Shown in pieces: positions 53,486 to 61,743 of a stretch of DNA of 64,000 nucleotides (its first letter is position 1; the number at the start of each line of letters is the position of its first letter). Both the position numbers and the translations under genes were made by a program. The notes under the pieces are model-generated. The model was not told the origin of the DNA. It made no database searches and saw nothing but the letters and a program-made list of their open reading frames with translations. This DNA is from Hydrogenophilus thermoluteolus (lineage in GTDB: Bacteria; Pseudomonadota; Gammaproteobacteria; Burkholderiales; Rhodocyclaceae). The stretch covers positions 1,529,001 through 1,593,000 of the forward strand of contig NZ_AP018558.1 in NCBI RefSeq assembly GCF_003574215.1. Reading direction: 5' to 3'.

Positions 53486-54418
53486 ATGAGCGTGATCAAC
53501 ACCAACATCATGAGCCTCAACGCACAACGCAACCTCTACAAAACAGGGCTCGACATGCAGACTGCAATGCAGCGGTTGAGCTCGGGTCTGCGCATCAACA
53601 GCGCGAAAGACGACGCCGCGGGGCTCGCGATTTCCGAACGGATGACCTCGGGGATTCGCGGGATGACCGTTGCAGTGCGGAACGCCAACGACGCGATCTC
53701 GATGGCGCAGGTCACCGAAGGGGCGCTGGGGCAGATCGGTGATATTCTGCAACGGATGCGCGATCTCGCGGTGCAATCGGCGAATGCGACCAATTCCACT
53801 GCCGACCGCGATGCACTGCAGAAAGAATTCCGCCAACTGCAGCTCGAAATCGAGCGCATTGGTCGGGATACTGAATTCAACGGCGTGAAGGTTCTTTCGG
53901 CGGCAACGAGTGCTGCCGCGTTCGTCTTCCAAGTGGGGGCCAATTTCTCCGGGACAACCACCGCATCGGGGTTTGATTCCAACGGCGTCTATACGGCGGG
54001 CGGCGCGAGCACGATCACCGCTTCCGACAAGATTGGCTTTGATGCCCTCAGCATCTTCTCCTCAGGTAATGTGGGTTCCGCGATTGCGGGCGGGTCTGCC
54101 GCGGCAACCAGCTCGGCAATCACCATCTCAGCGGTCGATGCCGCGCTTTCGGCGATCAGCGCAGTCGATGCGGCGCTCAAAACGGTGAACGACATCCGCG
54201 CTACGCTCGGTGCAGTGCAATCGCGCTTCCAGGCCACGATCAACAACCTGCAAGTGTCGATCGAAAATCTCTCGGCCTCGCGCAGCCGCATCCGCGACGC
54301 CGATTTCGCGCAAGAGACCGCCGCGCTGTCGCGCGCGCAAATCCTGCAGCAGGCGGGTACCGCGATGCTCGCGCAGGCGAACGCGGCGCCTCAAAACGTG
54401 TTGAGTCTGTTGCGCTAA
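53486..54418 (+). CDS. fliC: flagellin
   Basis: Filament subunit of 310 aa, a short flagellin. The N-terminal D0/D1 (INTNIMSLNAQRNLYKTG; SSGLRINSAKDDAAGLAISE) and C-terminal D1/D0 (FAQETAALSRAQILQQAGTA; NAAPQNVLSLLR) are standard. The variable middle of ~100 residues is small and rich in Ala, Ser and Thr. It is preceded by a sigma-28-like promoter and followed by flaG-fliD-fliS, the usual late cluster. Ser/Thr-rich variable residues are possible glycosylation sites, which is inference. Confidence 0.97.
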   Translation: MSVINTNIMSLNAQRNLYKTGLDMQTAMQRLSSGLRINSAKDDAAGLAISERMTSGIRGMTVAVRNANDAISMAQVTEGALGQIGDILQRMRDLAVQSANATNSTADRDALQKEFRQLQLEIERIGRDTEFNGVKVLSAATSAAAFVFQVGANFSGTTTASGFDSNGVYTAGGASTITASDKIGFDALSIFSSGNVGSAIAGGSAAATSSAITISAVDAALSAISAVDAALKTVNDIRATLGAVQSRFQATINNLQVSIENLSASRSRIRDADFAQETAALSRAQILQQAGTAMLAQANAAPQNVLSLLR

Positions 54419-54449
54419 GCAAACCGCGTAACATTCGGGTAAGGGCTAA

Positions 54450-54484
54450 GGCGGCGGCGCGAGGGAGACCTGGCGCGCGCCGCC
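54450..54484 (+). repeat. strong GC hairpin between fliC and flaG
   Basis: GGCGGCG (54450-54456) pairs with CGCCGCC (54478-54484) and, past one bulged base, CGCG (54458-54461) pairs with CGCG (54474-54477). There is no T-run, so it may protect the fliC message 3' end or reduce read-through, not terminate by itself. Confidence 0.5.
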
Positions 54485-54506
54485 TATCGACCATGAGGAG
54501 ACGACG

Positions 54507-54944
54507 ATGAGCACTACGCCCACGGTATCGTTACCGCAACAGAGCGCGACGCAGATGGTTCGCGATGTCACGCCGCCGCCTGCTGTTCGGGCAACGGAGA
54601 CGGAAAGGAATCTGCACCAAAACCGTGCGGTTCCGGGTACGGAACGCCCAACGCCACAGCAGGGGGCAACCAACACCGCGCCACAGCAGGCCACCGCGCC
54701 ACAGCCCAACGCGCCACTCGATCAGCGAACCGTCGAAGATGCCGTACGAAAGGTGCAGAAAACCGTCTCAGCGCTCAACAGCGCGTTACAATTTCAAATC
54801 GACCAAGATACGGAAAAACTGGTGATCAAGATCATCGATAGCAACACGAAAGAGGTGATCAAGCAGATCCCGCCGCAAGAGATCTTGGAAATCGCCAAAG
54901 CACTGGATAAACTGCAAGGATTGCTGGTACGCGAAAAAGCGTAA
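54507..54944 (+). CDS. flaG: FlaG-family flagellar protein
   Basis: Protein of 145 aa. The N-terminal half is a low-complexity Pro/Gln/Thr-rich region; the C-terminal half is the FlaG domain (FQIDQDTEKLVIKIIDSNTK; EVIKQIPPQEILEIAKAL). FlaG proteins influence flagellar filament length. It lies between fliC and fliD, its usual location, with a GAGGAG ribosome site. Confidence 0.92.
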   Translation: MSTTPTVSLPQQSATQMVRDVTPPPAVRATETERNLHQNRAVPGTERPTPQQGATNTAPQQATAPQPNAPLDQRTVEDAVRKVQKTVSALNSALQFQIDQDTEKLVIKIIDSNTKEVIKQIPPQEILEIAKALDKLQGLLVREKA

Positions 54945-54977
54945 GCAAACTCTGCCGCACGGCAAAGGAGGTGCGCG

Positions 54978-56345
54978 ATGGCCATCACAGCAACCGGAAT
55001 TGGCTCTGGGCTCGACATCAAAGGGCTTGTTGCCCAAATAATGCAGATCGAACGGCAACCACTGACCCGCCTGGAAAACCGTAAAACCCAACTGGAAAAC
55101 CAGATTTCGGCATTTGGCCAGATCAAGTCGGCAATTGCTGAACTCAAAACGGCGCTCGAAGCGCTCGGCAAAAGCGAAACTTTTGGCGCAACGAAAGCCA
55201 CAGTTCCCGCAAACGCCGACTTCACTGCAGTAGCGAAAGCCGGTGCTGCGGTGGGCTTCTACGATATCTCCGTGCAGCAGCTCGCTACCCAGCAGCGGGT
55301 AGCAACGAGTGCCACGACCCAATTCGACCCCTCTGGCGGTGGCACCCTCGCAATTACCGTAGGCAGTAACACTGTCTCACTCAATGTGGCTAGCGGCACC
55401 ACGCTGCAACAGTTACGCGACCAGATCAACAATGCCAATGCCGGCGTCACGGCGACAATCATCAACAACGGCGGAGTGAACCAGCTTGTTCTCTCCAGCA
55501 AGGAGACCGGTGCAGCCAACGCTTTTACCCTCACCGGCACTGGAGCGCTTGCGGGACTCAGTTTCTCCGACCCCAACACTCTTCCCACCAACTCGAGCAG
55601 CACACTCTATCGTGTGCAAAGCGCCCAAGATGCCCAGTTGACGGTCAACGGAATCAGCATTACCCGCAGCAGCAACCAGATCAGCGACGTGATCGACCAC
55701 GTCGCGTTAACGCTCACAGGCGCCTCCAATACAAGCAAAACGCTCTCTGTCACGCAGGATCTCGATCCGGCGAAAAACGCGATCAAAAAACTTGCCGATG
55801 CCTACAACAGTCTGATGACGAAGATCGATACCCTGGGCGGTTATGACGCCGAGAAGAAGAGCCCCGGCGCCCTCTATGGGGATGCGAGCTTGAGGGGGTT
55901 ACGCAACCAGTTACGGCAAGTGCTTGGACAAGAGATCGCGGGGTTGGGCGCCTTTGGCCGGTTGCATGATTTTGGAGTGGAATTCGACAGCACCGGTCGG
56001 ATGAAAGTCAATGACAGCATACTCACCGACGCCCTCACCAACTATTGGCGGGATGTAGCGAGTTTCTTTGCAGGGGTGGGCAGCACCGAGGGGCTTTCGA
56101 CGCGTGGCGCCGCACTTGCCGAAAACTATATCAAAAGCTCCGGACTCATCGACTTACGGGTGAAGGGGCTACAGCAGTCGGTTAAGCTCATTGACAAACA
56201 GAACGAAGCGCTGCAGAATCGTCTGGCTCGCATCGAGGAGATGTATTTGCGCCAATTCAACGCAATGGATGGCATCGTCGGGCAAATGAACGCAACCGGC
56301 ATCTACCTGACGCAGCAATTGGCGCGGTTCAATAACAACGGCTAG
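54978..56345 (+). CDS. fliD: flagellar filament cap protein
   Basis: Hook-associated protein 2, 455 aa, caps the filament and guides flagellin assembly. The N-terminus is typical (TGIGSGLDIKGLVAQIMQIE), as is the C-terminal coiled coil (LIDKQNEALQNRLARIEEMY; LRQFNAMDGIVGQMNATGIY). An AAAGGAGG ribosome site precedes it. It lies 33 bp after flaG and 10 bp before fliS. Confidence 0.95.
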   Translation: MAITATGIGSGLDIKGLVAQIMQIERQPLTRLENRKTQLENQISAFGQIKSAIAELKTALEALGKSETFGATKATVPANADFTAVAKAGAAVGFYDISVQQLATQQRVATSATTQFDPSGGGTLAITVGSNTVSLNVASGTTLQQLRDQINNANAGVTATIINNGGVNQLVLSSKETGAANAFTLTGTGALAGLSFSDPNTLPTNSSSTLYRVQSAQDAQLTVNGISITRSSNQISDVIDHVALTLTGASNTSKTLSVTQDLDPAKNAIKKLADAYNSLMTKIDTLGGYDAEKKSPGALYGDASLRGLRNQLRQVLGQEIAGLGAFGRLHDFGVEFDSTGRMKVNDSILTDALTNYWRDVASFFAGVGSTEGLSTRGAALAENYIKSSGLIDLRVKGLQQSVKLIDKQNEALQNRLARIEEMYLRQFNAMDGIVGQMNATGIYLTQQLARFNNNG

Positions 56346-56355
56346 GAACCGCATT

Positions 56356-56772
56356 ATGCTCAATCGCAATACCGGTGTCGGCGCCTACCAGCAGGTCGAC
56401 CTCGAAACCGCCGTCCAGACGGCGGACCCGCATCGCTTGATCCTGATGCTTTTCGATGGCGCGCTGATGGCCATCGCACAAGCGGAAGTGGCGATCGAAC
56501 AACGCAATATTCCACAACGCGCAGCTGCGATCAACAAAGCGATCGCGATCGTCATCGAAGGTCTGAAGGCCGCGTTGGATCTCGAGGCCGGTGGCGAACT
56601 GGCCGACCGTCTGGCTGCGCTCTACGATTACATCGCGGAGCGCCTCACCCACGCCAACGCACTCAACAATGCTGCACCGCTCAAAGAGGCGGCCAACCTG
56701 TTGCGTACCATTCGGGACGCGTGGGCCGAAATGCCTGAAGAAGCGCGGAAAAAGACCTACGCAACCTCGTAG
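56356..56772 (+). CDS. fliS: flagellin export chaperone
   Basis: FliS, 138 aa, binds the C-terminus of flagellin and prevents premature polymerisation. It shows YQQVDLETAVQTADPHRLIL, MLFDGALMAIAQAEVAIEQR and the four-helix pattern ending LNNAAPLKEAANLLRTIRDA. Order fliD-fliS with a short gap is standard. Confidence 0.95.
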   Translation: MLNRNTGVGAYQQVDLETAVQTADPHRLILMLFDGALMAIAQAEVAIEQRNIPQRAAAINKAIAIVIEGLKAALDLEAGGELADRLAALYDYIAERLTHANALNNAAPLKEAANLLRTIRDAWAEMPEEARKKTYATS

Positions 56773-56781
56773 GGATATACG

Positions 56782-57090
56782 GTGACATACGCCTCGTCTG
56801 GAAACACCGCGCCACATCATGCACTAGCGGAACACTGCCAAGCGCTGCGGGAGGCGCTCGAACGCAACGCGTGGGAAGAAGCGGAGACCATTGCCAAAAA
56901 ACTACCCCTACTCATCGAAGCGGATCGCAGGGCGAGCAGCGAACCATCCGTCGATGCAAAGGAGCGCCGCACCGCGTTGCTTGCGGCACAGGAGGCGCTG
57001 AACGAAGCGCGCACACACCTCGACCCTGCTTATCAGAGTCTGTGCAAACTACTCACCGCATGGAACGTTCTCCCTCCTGATCCCAGATGA
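56782..57090 (+). CDS. small helical protein in fliT position
   Basis: Protein of 102 aa, all-helical, starting at a GTG 9 bp after fliS. Its size, helical pattern (CQALREALERNAWEEAETIA) and place behind fliS fit FliT, the FliD export chaperone, but sequence conservation in that family is low and I cannot confirm it. Its stop overlaps the next start (ATGA). Confidence 0.7.
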   Translation: MTYASSGNTAPHHALAEHCQALREALERNAWEEAETIAKKLPLLIEADRRASSEPSVDAKERRTALLAAQEALNEARTHLDPAYQSLCKLLTAWNVLPPDPR

Positions 57091-58769
57091 TCCCTCCAGA
57101 TCTGGCCGCGCGCATCCGTCTTTTCAGCCAGGAATTGACGCCGGAAACGACAGCACCGCGCGTCGAGGCGCTACACCGCATCACACCGGTCAGTCCCACC
57201 GCGATTGGACTGCCGAGCGCCTTGCAAGAAGGTCAACGTTTCCAAGCCACTATTCAGCGGCCGCTGCCCAACGGTACCTTCTTGGCCTTGGTGGCAGACC
57301 AAGAGATGACCTTGGCGATGGATCGTCCGCTGAAAGCGGGTGACACGCTGGAACTGGTGGTGATGCGCCGCGAAGGAAACCAGGTCTGGGCCCGAGAAGC
57401 GTCTGCCCCCGCTCCGAGCACGCCACCGCATGCTCCCCCGAGCAACCCAGCGGCGCAAACGCAATTTTCACAAACCGCGGCGCTGCTTCGCCAACTGATC
57501 ACGACCGCAGAACCCCAAAAACCGCTTCCGGTATCGATTGCCGCCCCTTCATCCTCATCCGCGGCAAGACCCAATCCGGTAACCACGCCTCAGCCAACCG
57601 CAACGCCACCACCCGCGGCACAAGCCCACACGCCTGCACAACCTAGCGCCGCGCAGCAGGCAGCGCCCGCAGCGCAATCCCACACGCCAGCGCAGATTAC
57701 CGCCGCGCAGCATGCGGCACGCAGCTCCCCTACTTCGCTACGAACACCACCAGAAAGCCCCACACTTTCAGGACAAGCCACTGCACAAAATCCATCATTT
57801 TCCCCCACTTTGGCGCGCTACCCCTTCTCGGCAGCCCTTCAAAACACGCCCGAAAACCCACCGCCATATACGGCGCTCCGCTCGGTGTTATCCCCTGTCG
57901 ATGCCCGACTCCAGCAAACCCACGCGCCGCTTTTACCTTCTCAACTTGCCGATACCGTCCGCCAATCTGGTCTCTTTTACGAATCCCATCTGGCACGGTG
58001 GGCCCAAGGCCACTATCCGATTACCGAATTGCAAGCCGAACCTCAGACCCAACGTGTCCCTATCGGTCAGGAGGCGACGATCGAACGGGAGCGTACCGCG
58101 ATGCAATCGGCGCTCGCGAGTGCGTTTGCCCCGCTTGCGGCATCTGCTCAAGCCGCAACACCCCGCTCAACCTCCCCTACGGACAAGCTCCTGGCATTGG
58201 TCCAACGCCTTTTGGGTGTGGAGTTGGGTAATGACAACGCGGACACCAACCCAGCGGCCGCCTCAACCCGCGCTGCTCCAGGTACCGCGCAAACATTCCC
58301 AGCCGGGGCATCGACCGAGACAACTGCCCAGGAACCGCTGCGTCAGTCGTCTGCCGCGTCCTCAACGCAAACGCCGATTCCCGAGCGTCTGCTGCCACTC
58401 GTCCAACGACAACTCGACGCGCTGGCGTTTGGCCGTGTCGACCTCCTCTTTTCTGCATGGCCTGGAACCGAGGTTCGCTGGGAGATCCGCGACGAAAACC
58501 GCGACAGCCGCCACTCCGGCTCCGAGGCAGACGAGCCGTCCCCAGTATGGCGCTCCAAACTGATGCTTGATTCGGAAACGCTGGGCAAGATTGCATTCTG
58601 GGTCGAGTTCGCACCGCAAGGAATGCAGGTCGCAATTGCTGCCGCGTCCGAAGAGACGGCAACGCTCCTCAAAGCGCGGATGCACGAACTGCTTGCGGCG
58701 TTCGCAAGCGACGAACTTCCGGTGCAGAAGATCGAGTGGCGCCCGTTTATTGATGCGGAAACCGTCTGA
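57087..58769 (+). CDS. flagellar hook-length control-like protein (FliK C-terminal domain)
   Basis: Protein of 560 aa. A short N-terminal domain (~1-110) is followed by a long Pro/Ala/Gln/Thr-rich disordered region (~110-430) including an 18-residue tandem repeat, and then a FliK-like C-terminal domain (WRSKLMLDSETLGKIAFWVE; GMQVAIAAASEETATLLKAR). FliK proteins measure hook length and switch export specificity. In many betaproteobacteria a second FliK paralogue lies elsewhere, so this may be that paralogue. Its stop overlaps the FlhB-tail gene. Confidence 0.78.
   Translation: MIPPDLAARIRLFSQELTPETTAPRVEALHRITPVSPTAIGLPSALQEGQRFQATIQRPLPNGTFLALVADQEMTLAMDRPLKAGDTLELVVMRREGNQVWAREASAPAPSTPPHAPPSNPAAQTQFSQTAALLRQLITTAEPQKPLPVSIAAPSSSSAARPNPVTTPQPTATPPPAAQAHTPAQPSAAQQAAPAAQSHTPAQITAAQHAARSSPTSLRTPPESPTLSGQATAQNPSFSPTLARYPFSAALQNTPENPPPYTALRSVLSPVDARLQQTHAPLLPSQLADTVRQSGLFYESHLARWAQGHYPITELQAEPQTQRVPIGQEATIERERTAMQSALASAFAPLAASAQAATPRSTSPTDKLLALVQRLLGVELGNDNADTNPAAASTRAAPGTAQTFPAGASTETTAQEPLRQSSAASSTQTPIPERLLPLVQRQLDALAFGRVDLLFSAWPGTEVRWEIRDENRDSRHSGSEADEPSPVWRSKLMLDSETLGKIAFWVEFAPQGMQVAIAAASEETATLLKARMHELLAAFASDELPVQKIEWRPFIDAETV
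57615..57722 (+). repeat. 54-bp tandem repeat, two copies, in the fliK-like gene
   Basis: Two in-frame 54-bp units (57615-57668, 57669-57722) encode AAQAHTPAQPSAAQQAAP and AAQSHTPAQITAAQHAAR. They lengthen the disordered linker and could vary in copy number. Confidence 0.75.
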
Positions 58770-59086
58770 TGGCCGAACGAAACGATACCCGCGATAGCCG
58801 CTCCCAAGCTGCTTCCCGCCCCGCCGCGGTTGCGCTCAAATATCAACCGGGCGACGATGCGCCCCGTGTCGTCGCCAAAGGTCAAGGGATCGTCGCGCAA
58901 CAGATCATCGAGAAAGCCAAAGAAGCGGGAGTTTTCGTCCATGAATCCCCAGAGCTGTTGAAGCTCCTGATCGGGCTCGACCTGGACGCGCGCATTCCGC
59001 CAGAGCTCTATGTCACGGTTGCCGAACTCTTGGCATGGGTGTACCGTGTAGAGCAGCAGAAAAAAGGGATCATGGACAAATTGTGA
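58769..59086 (+). CDS. FlhB cytoplasmic-domain homologue (EscU/YscU/FlhB family)
   Basis: Protein of 105 aa equal to the cytoplasmic tail of FlhB (VALKYQPGDDAPRVVAKGQG; AKEAGVFVHESPELLKLL; IPPELYVTVAELLAWVYRVE). There are no membrane helices and the NPTH autocleavage site is absent; it begins just where the post-cleavage fragment would. Such FhlB-type proteins can stand in for the FlhB tail in export switching. The start overlaps the fliK-like stop (TGATG), pairing two substrate-switch proteins. Confidence 0.88.
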   Translation: MAERNDTRDSRSQAASRPAAVALKYQPGDDAPRVVAKGQGIVAQQIIEKAKEAGVFVHESPELLKLLIGLDLDARIPPELYVTVAELLAWVYRVEQQKKGIMDKL

Positions 59087-59138
59087 TATAAATGCGGCAA
59101 GAACACCCAATAACGATACGTTCGCAACCACGAAGATC

Positions 59139-59900
59139 ATGAGTTCAACCCAGGAACCGTTGCGTTTGGTCGACTTCGATCGCTACGCCGATCACATCGT
59201 CACGCATCCGAAAGAGATCGATTTCATTTTGCGCAACTTATGGCAGCAACGGACGAACCTCGGTCTTTTCGTCGCGCAGCGCTATGTGATGCCCACCCAG
59301 ATCGTTGGCTTGGCGGACCACGCGTTGTTCTTCGATCTCAGCCAAAATGAAGCGCTCAACCAAAGCGTAGTGGAAAAACCGGCGGTTTGCCAGGGAAAAC
59401 TCGACGGCATATTGACCCAATTCGCGGTCGAATCGTTGCGTTTAGCGCATTACCAAGGCACGCGCGCCTTTCAAGCGCCACGACCAACAGGAATCCTCCG
59501 GCTGCAGCGTCGCGAATATTTCCGCGTCCATGTACCACTATCCCACAACGTCGTGTGTAAAGTGAATACCGCTCCGCCCGGTGCGCCACCGCACCTCGTC
59601 CCGTTTCGCGTGCTCGACGTCAGCAATGGCGGTGTGGCGATCCTCATCCCGCCCGCTTCGTTGAAGGTCGTGCCGGGTCACATCTTTCACGATTCGATTC
59701 TGGTGATCCCTACGGTCGAACCGCTCGTGGTTTCCTTGGAAGTGCGTAACGTCTACCACGTCACCAACCGCCTGGGGCAGTACGTGGAGCGAGCGGGGTG
59801 TCGCTTCATCAACCTGCCACCCGCTGTCGAAAAAGCATTGCAGCGCTATATCTTTACCGTTCAGCGCGAAATGCGCCTTCACGACAATCGCGTTTCCTGA
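59139..59900 (+). CDS. ycgR: PilZ-domain flagellar brake protein
   Basis: Cyclic-di-GMP receptor of 253 aa with an N-terminal YcgR domain and a C-terminal PilZ domain. The ligand motifs are RLQRREYFRVHVP (RxxxR) and LDVSNGGVAIL (D-x-S-x-x-G). Bound to cyclic-di-GMP it would slow the flagellar motor. It is the last plus-strand gene of this group and converges on fliE with a 74-bp gap in which I see nothing clear. Confidence 0.92.
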   Translation: MSSTQEPLRLVDFDRYADHIVTHPKEIDFILRNLWQQRTNLGLFVAQRYVMPTQIVGLADHALFFDLSQNEALNQSVVEKPAVCQGKLDGILTQFAVESLRLAHYQGTRAFQAPRPTGILRLQRREYFRVHVPLSHNVVCKVNTAPPGAPPHLVPFRVLDVSNGGVAILIPPASLKVVPGHIFHDSILVIPTVEPLVVSLEVRNVYHVTNRLGQYVERAGCRFINLPPAVEKALQRYIFTVQREMRLHDNRVS

Positions 59901-59974
59901 TACGTTCCTAGCTCGTTGTTTGCAGCTGCCTTGCTCGTAAGCTGCCCTGTAGCGCGGAAAACCTGCGCCCCACG

Positions 59975-60301
59975 TCAAACCGGCATATTCATGATGTCCT
60001 GATAGGCACTCACCAACCGGTTACGCACCTGAACCATTTGATTGAACGAAAGGGACGCTTTTTCCAGGTCGACCATCACGTCGGCCAGATTGACGTTGGG
60101 GTCCCCCGCAACGAACCGTTCGGCTTGCGCTTTCGCCTCGGCCGATTGCGCGCTCACCTCTTTGAGCGCTTGGTCCAGGACTTGGGCAAAATCGGTCGTC
60201 CCACGCTCCGCTTCTGGCTGTTGCGCAGCCGATGTCCCTTTCGCGAGCGCTTGTGCCTGTTGCATTTGAGCGAGCAATTGGTTGATCGCGTTGGTGTCCA
60301 T
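59975..60301 (-). CDS. fliE: flagellar hook-basal body protein FliE
   Basis: FliE, 108 aa, links the MS ring to the rod. The C-terminal family signature is complete (NLADVMVDLEKASLSFNQMV; QVRNRLVSAYQDIMNMPV). The start is ATG 60301; frames running back to 60460 are shadows of the regulator gene. It lies 11 bp after the sigma-54 regulator gene on the minus strand, while fliF is on the plus strand; fliE and fliF are usually cotranscribed. Confidence 0.94.
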   Translation of the reverse strand: MDTNAINQLLAQMQQAQALAKGTSAAQQPEAERGTTDFAQVLDQALKEVSAQSAEAKAQAERFVAGDPNVNLADVMVDLEKASLSFNQMVQVRNRLVSAYQDIMNMPV

Positions 60302-60312
60302 CGTCTGACTCC

Positions 60313-61743
60313 TCAGGCTTCGGGGACGTCGAACCCCGCTTCGCGGTACTTCCGCAACCGGTAACGCAACGTCCTTTCGGGCATGCCCAGCCGTTGCGCC
60401 GCCCGTTTTCGGGACCCTCCCTCTTCGGCAAGGATCCGTAAGATTTGTTCCCGCTCCCAATCCCGTAACGATACCGCACTTTGGCCATTTTCGTTCGTCC
60501 GGGTATCACGCCGCGGCAGGGAATCGCCTTCGGCCTGCTTGCCCGCTACCCATTGGGGCGTGGCGCGTTTTTCTACCGGATCAAGGCCGTCTGTTACTGG
60601 GGCATCGTTCGGCAAACAGTGGCGCAACGTCTTCCCGTCGATCACGTTACCCGGCGCAAGGATCAGCGCGCGTTGCAGGGTATTGTGGAGTTCACGCACG
60701 TTGCCCGGCCACGAATAAGTAAGCAAGATTCGTTCCGCTTCTTCGGTGATCCCGGGAACCACCCGCCCCCATTCCGCAGCCAGGCGCGAAAGAAAATAGC
60801 GCGCCAAGGGAACGATATCCGCGGGCCGATCGCGTAACGGCGGGATCGCAATAGGAAACACGTTCAGACGGTAAAAGAGGTCCTCCCGGAATCGCCCGGC
60901 CGCGACTTCGTCGGACAGATTGCGGTTGGTGGTGGCAATGACCCGAACGTCGAGCGGAATCGCCTTTTTTCCGCCCAAGCGCTCGACCTCTTTTTCTTGC
61001 AGTACCCGAAGGAGCTTCGCTTGCAGCAAGAGCGGCATTTCAGAAATCTCATCCAGCAGGATCGTTCCCCCTTGCGCCTGCTCGAATTTTCCGGGCTGCG
61101 CCGTGGCCGCACCGGTAAAGGCTCCTTTCTCATGACCAAAGAGCGTCGCTTCGAGCAAAGATTCGGGGATCGCCGCGCAGTTGATCGCGACGAACGGCCC
61201 GGTTTTGCGCAGGGAAATCGCATGAATCAGCCGCGCAAACACCTCTTTCCCAACGCCCGATTCCCCCGTGAGCAGAACCGTGGCGTCGGTTGCGGCAACG
61301 CGTTCGGCAAGCGTGCGCACCGCTTGGGTTTTCGGATCCTCTGCGATCAGGTCGGCAACCACGGCGCTGCCGCCCCACTGCGCGTAGCGTTCGATCACCG
61401 CTAAAAGTTGCCGACTTTCGAACGGTTTCAATAGAAATTCACACGCGCCGCTTTTCATCGCGCGTACCGCTGCAGGAACGTCTCCATACGCGGTCATGAG
61501 CGCCACCGGCAAGTGCGGCAATTTTTGCCGGACCGCATCGAGCAGTGCCAACCCGTCCATCGGCACCATCTTGAGATCGGTGACCACCATGGCCACGGCA
61601 TGGCGATCGAGTAGTTCGAGCGCTTCGGGTCCGGATGCAGCCACCAACACCCGATACCCTTGCGCCGTCAGGATCAGCTCCAGCGCTTCACGCAAATCGG
61701 GGTCGTCTTCGACGATTAGGATCGGGAGCGAATGCTCAGACAT
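60313..61743 (-). CDS. fleR: sigma-54-dependent flagellar response regulator (FleR/FlrC-like)
   Basis: NtrC-type activator of 476 aa. Receiver domain with phospho-acceptor in MVVTDLKMVPMDG; AAA+ domain with Walker A GESGVGKE, the sigma-54 contact loop GAFTGA and Walker B GGTILLDEI; C-terminal Fis-type helix-turn-helix (RKRAAQRLGMPERTLRYRLR). With the adjacent kinase it would activate middle flagellar genes. The ATG at 61743 overlaps the kinase gene end; a GTG one codon earlier is also possible. Confidence 0.92.
   Translation of the reverse strand: MSEHSLPILIVEDDPDLREALELILTAQGYRVLVAASGPEALELLDRHAVAMVVTDLKMVPMDGLALLDAVRQKLPHLPVALMTAYGDVPAAVRAMKSGACEFLLKPFESRQLLAVIERYAQWGGSAVVADLIAEDPKTQAVRTLAERVAATDATVLLTGESGVGKEVFARLIHAISLRKTGPFVAINCAAIPESLLEATLFGHEKGAFTGAATAQPGKFEQAQGGTILLDEISEMPLLLQAKLLRVLQEKEVERLGGKKAIPLDVRVIATTNRNLSDEVAAGRFREDLFYRLNVFPIAIPPLRDRPADIVPLARYFLSRLAAEWGRVVPGITEEAERILLTYSWPGNVRELHNTLQRALILAPGNVIDGKTLRHCLPNDAPVTDGLDPVEKRATPQWVAGKQAEGDSLPRRDTRTNENGQSAVSLRDWEREQILRILAEEGGSRKRAAQRLGMPERTLRYRLRKYREAGFDVPEA

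Noticed and set aside
57600..57722. CRISPR-like repeat
   Set aside because: Only two adjoining 54-bp units without spacers, in frame within a coding region.
59088..59125. Sigma-28 promoter before ycgR (TAAA ... CGATA)
   Set aside because: The spacing between the elements is about four bases too long for a flagellar sigma promoter.
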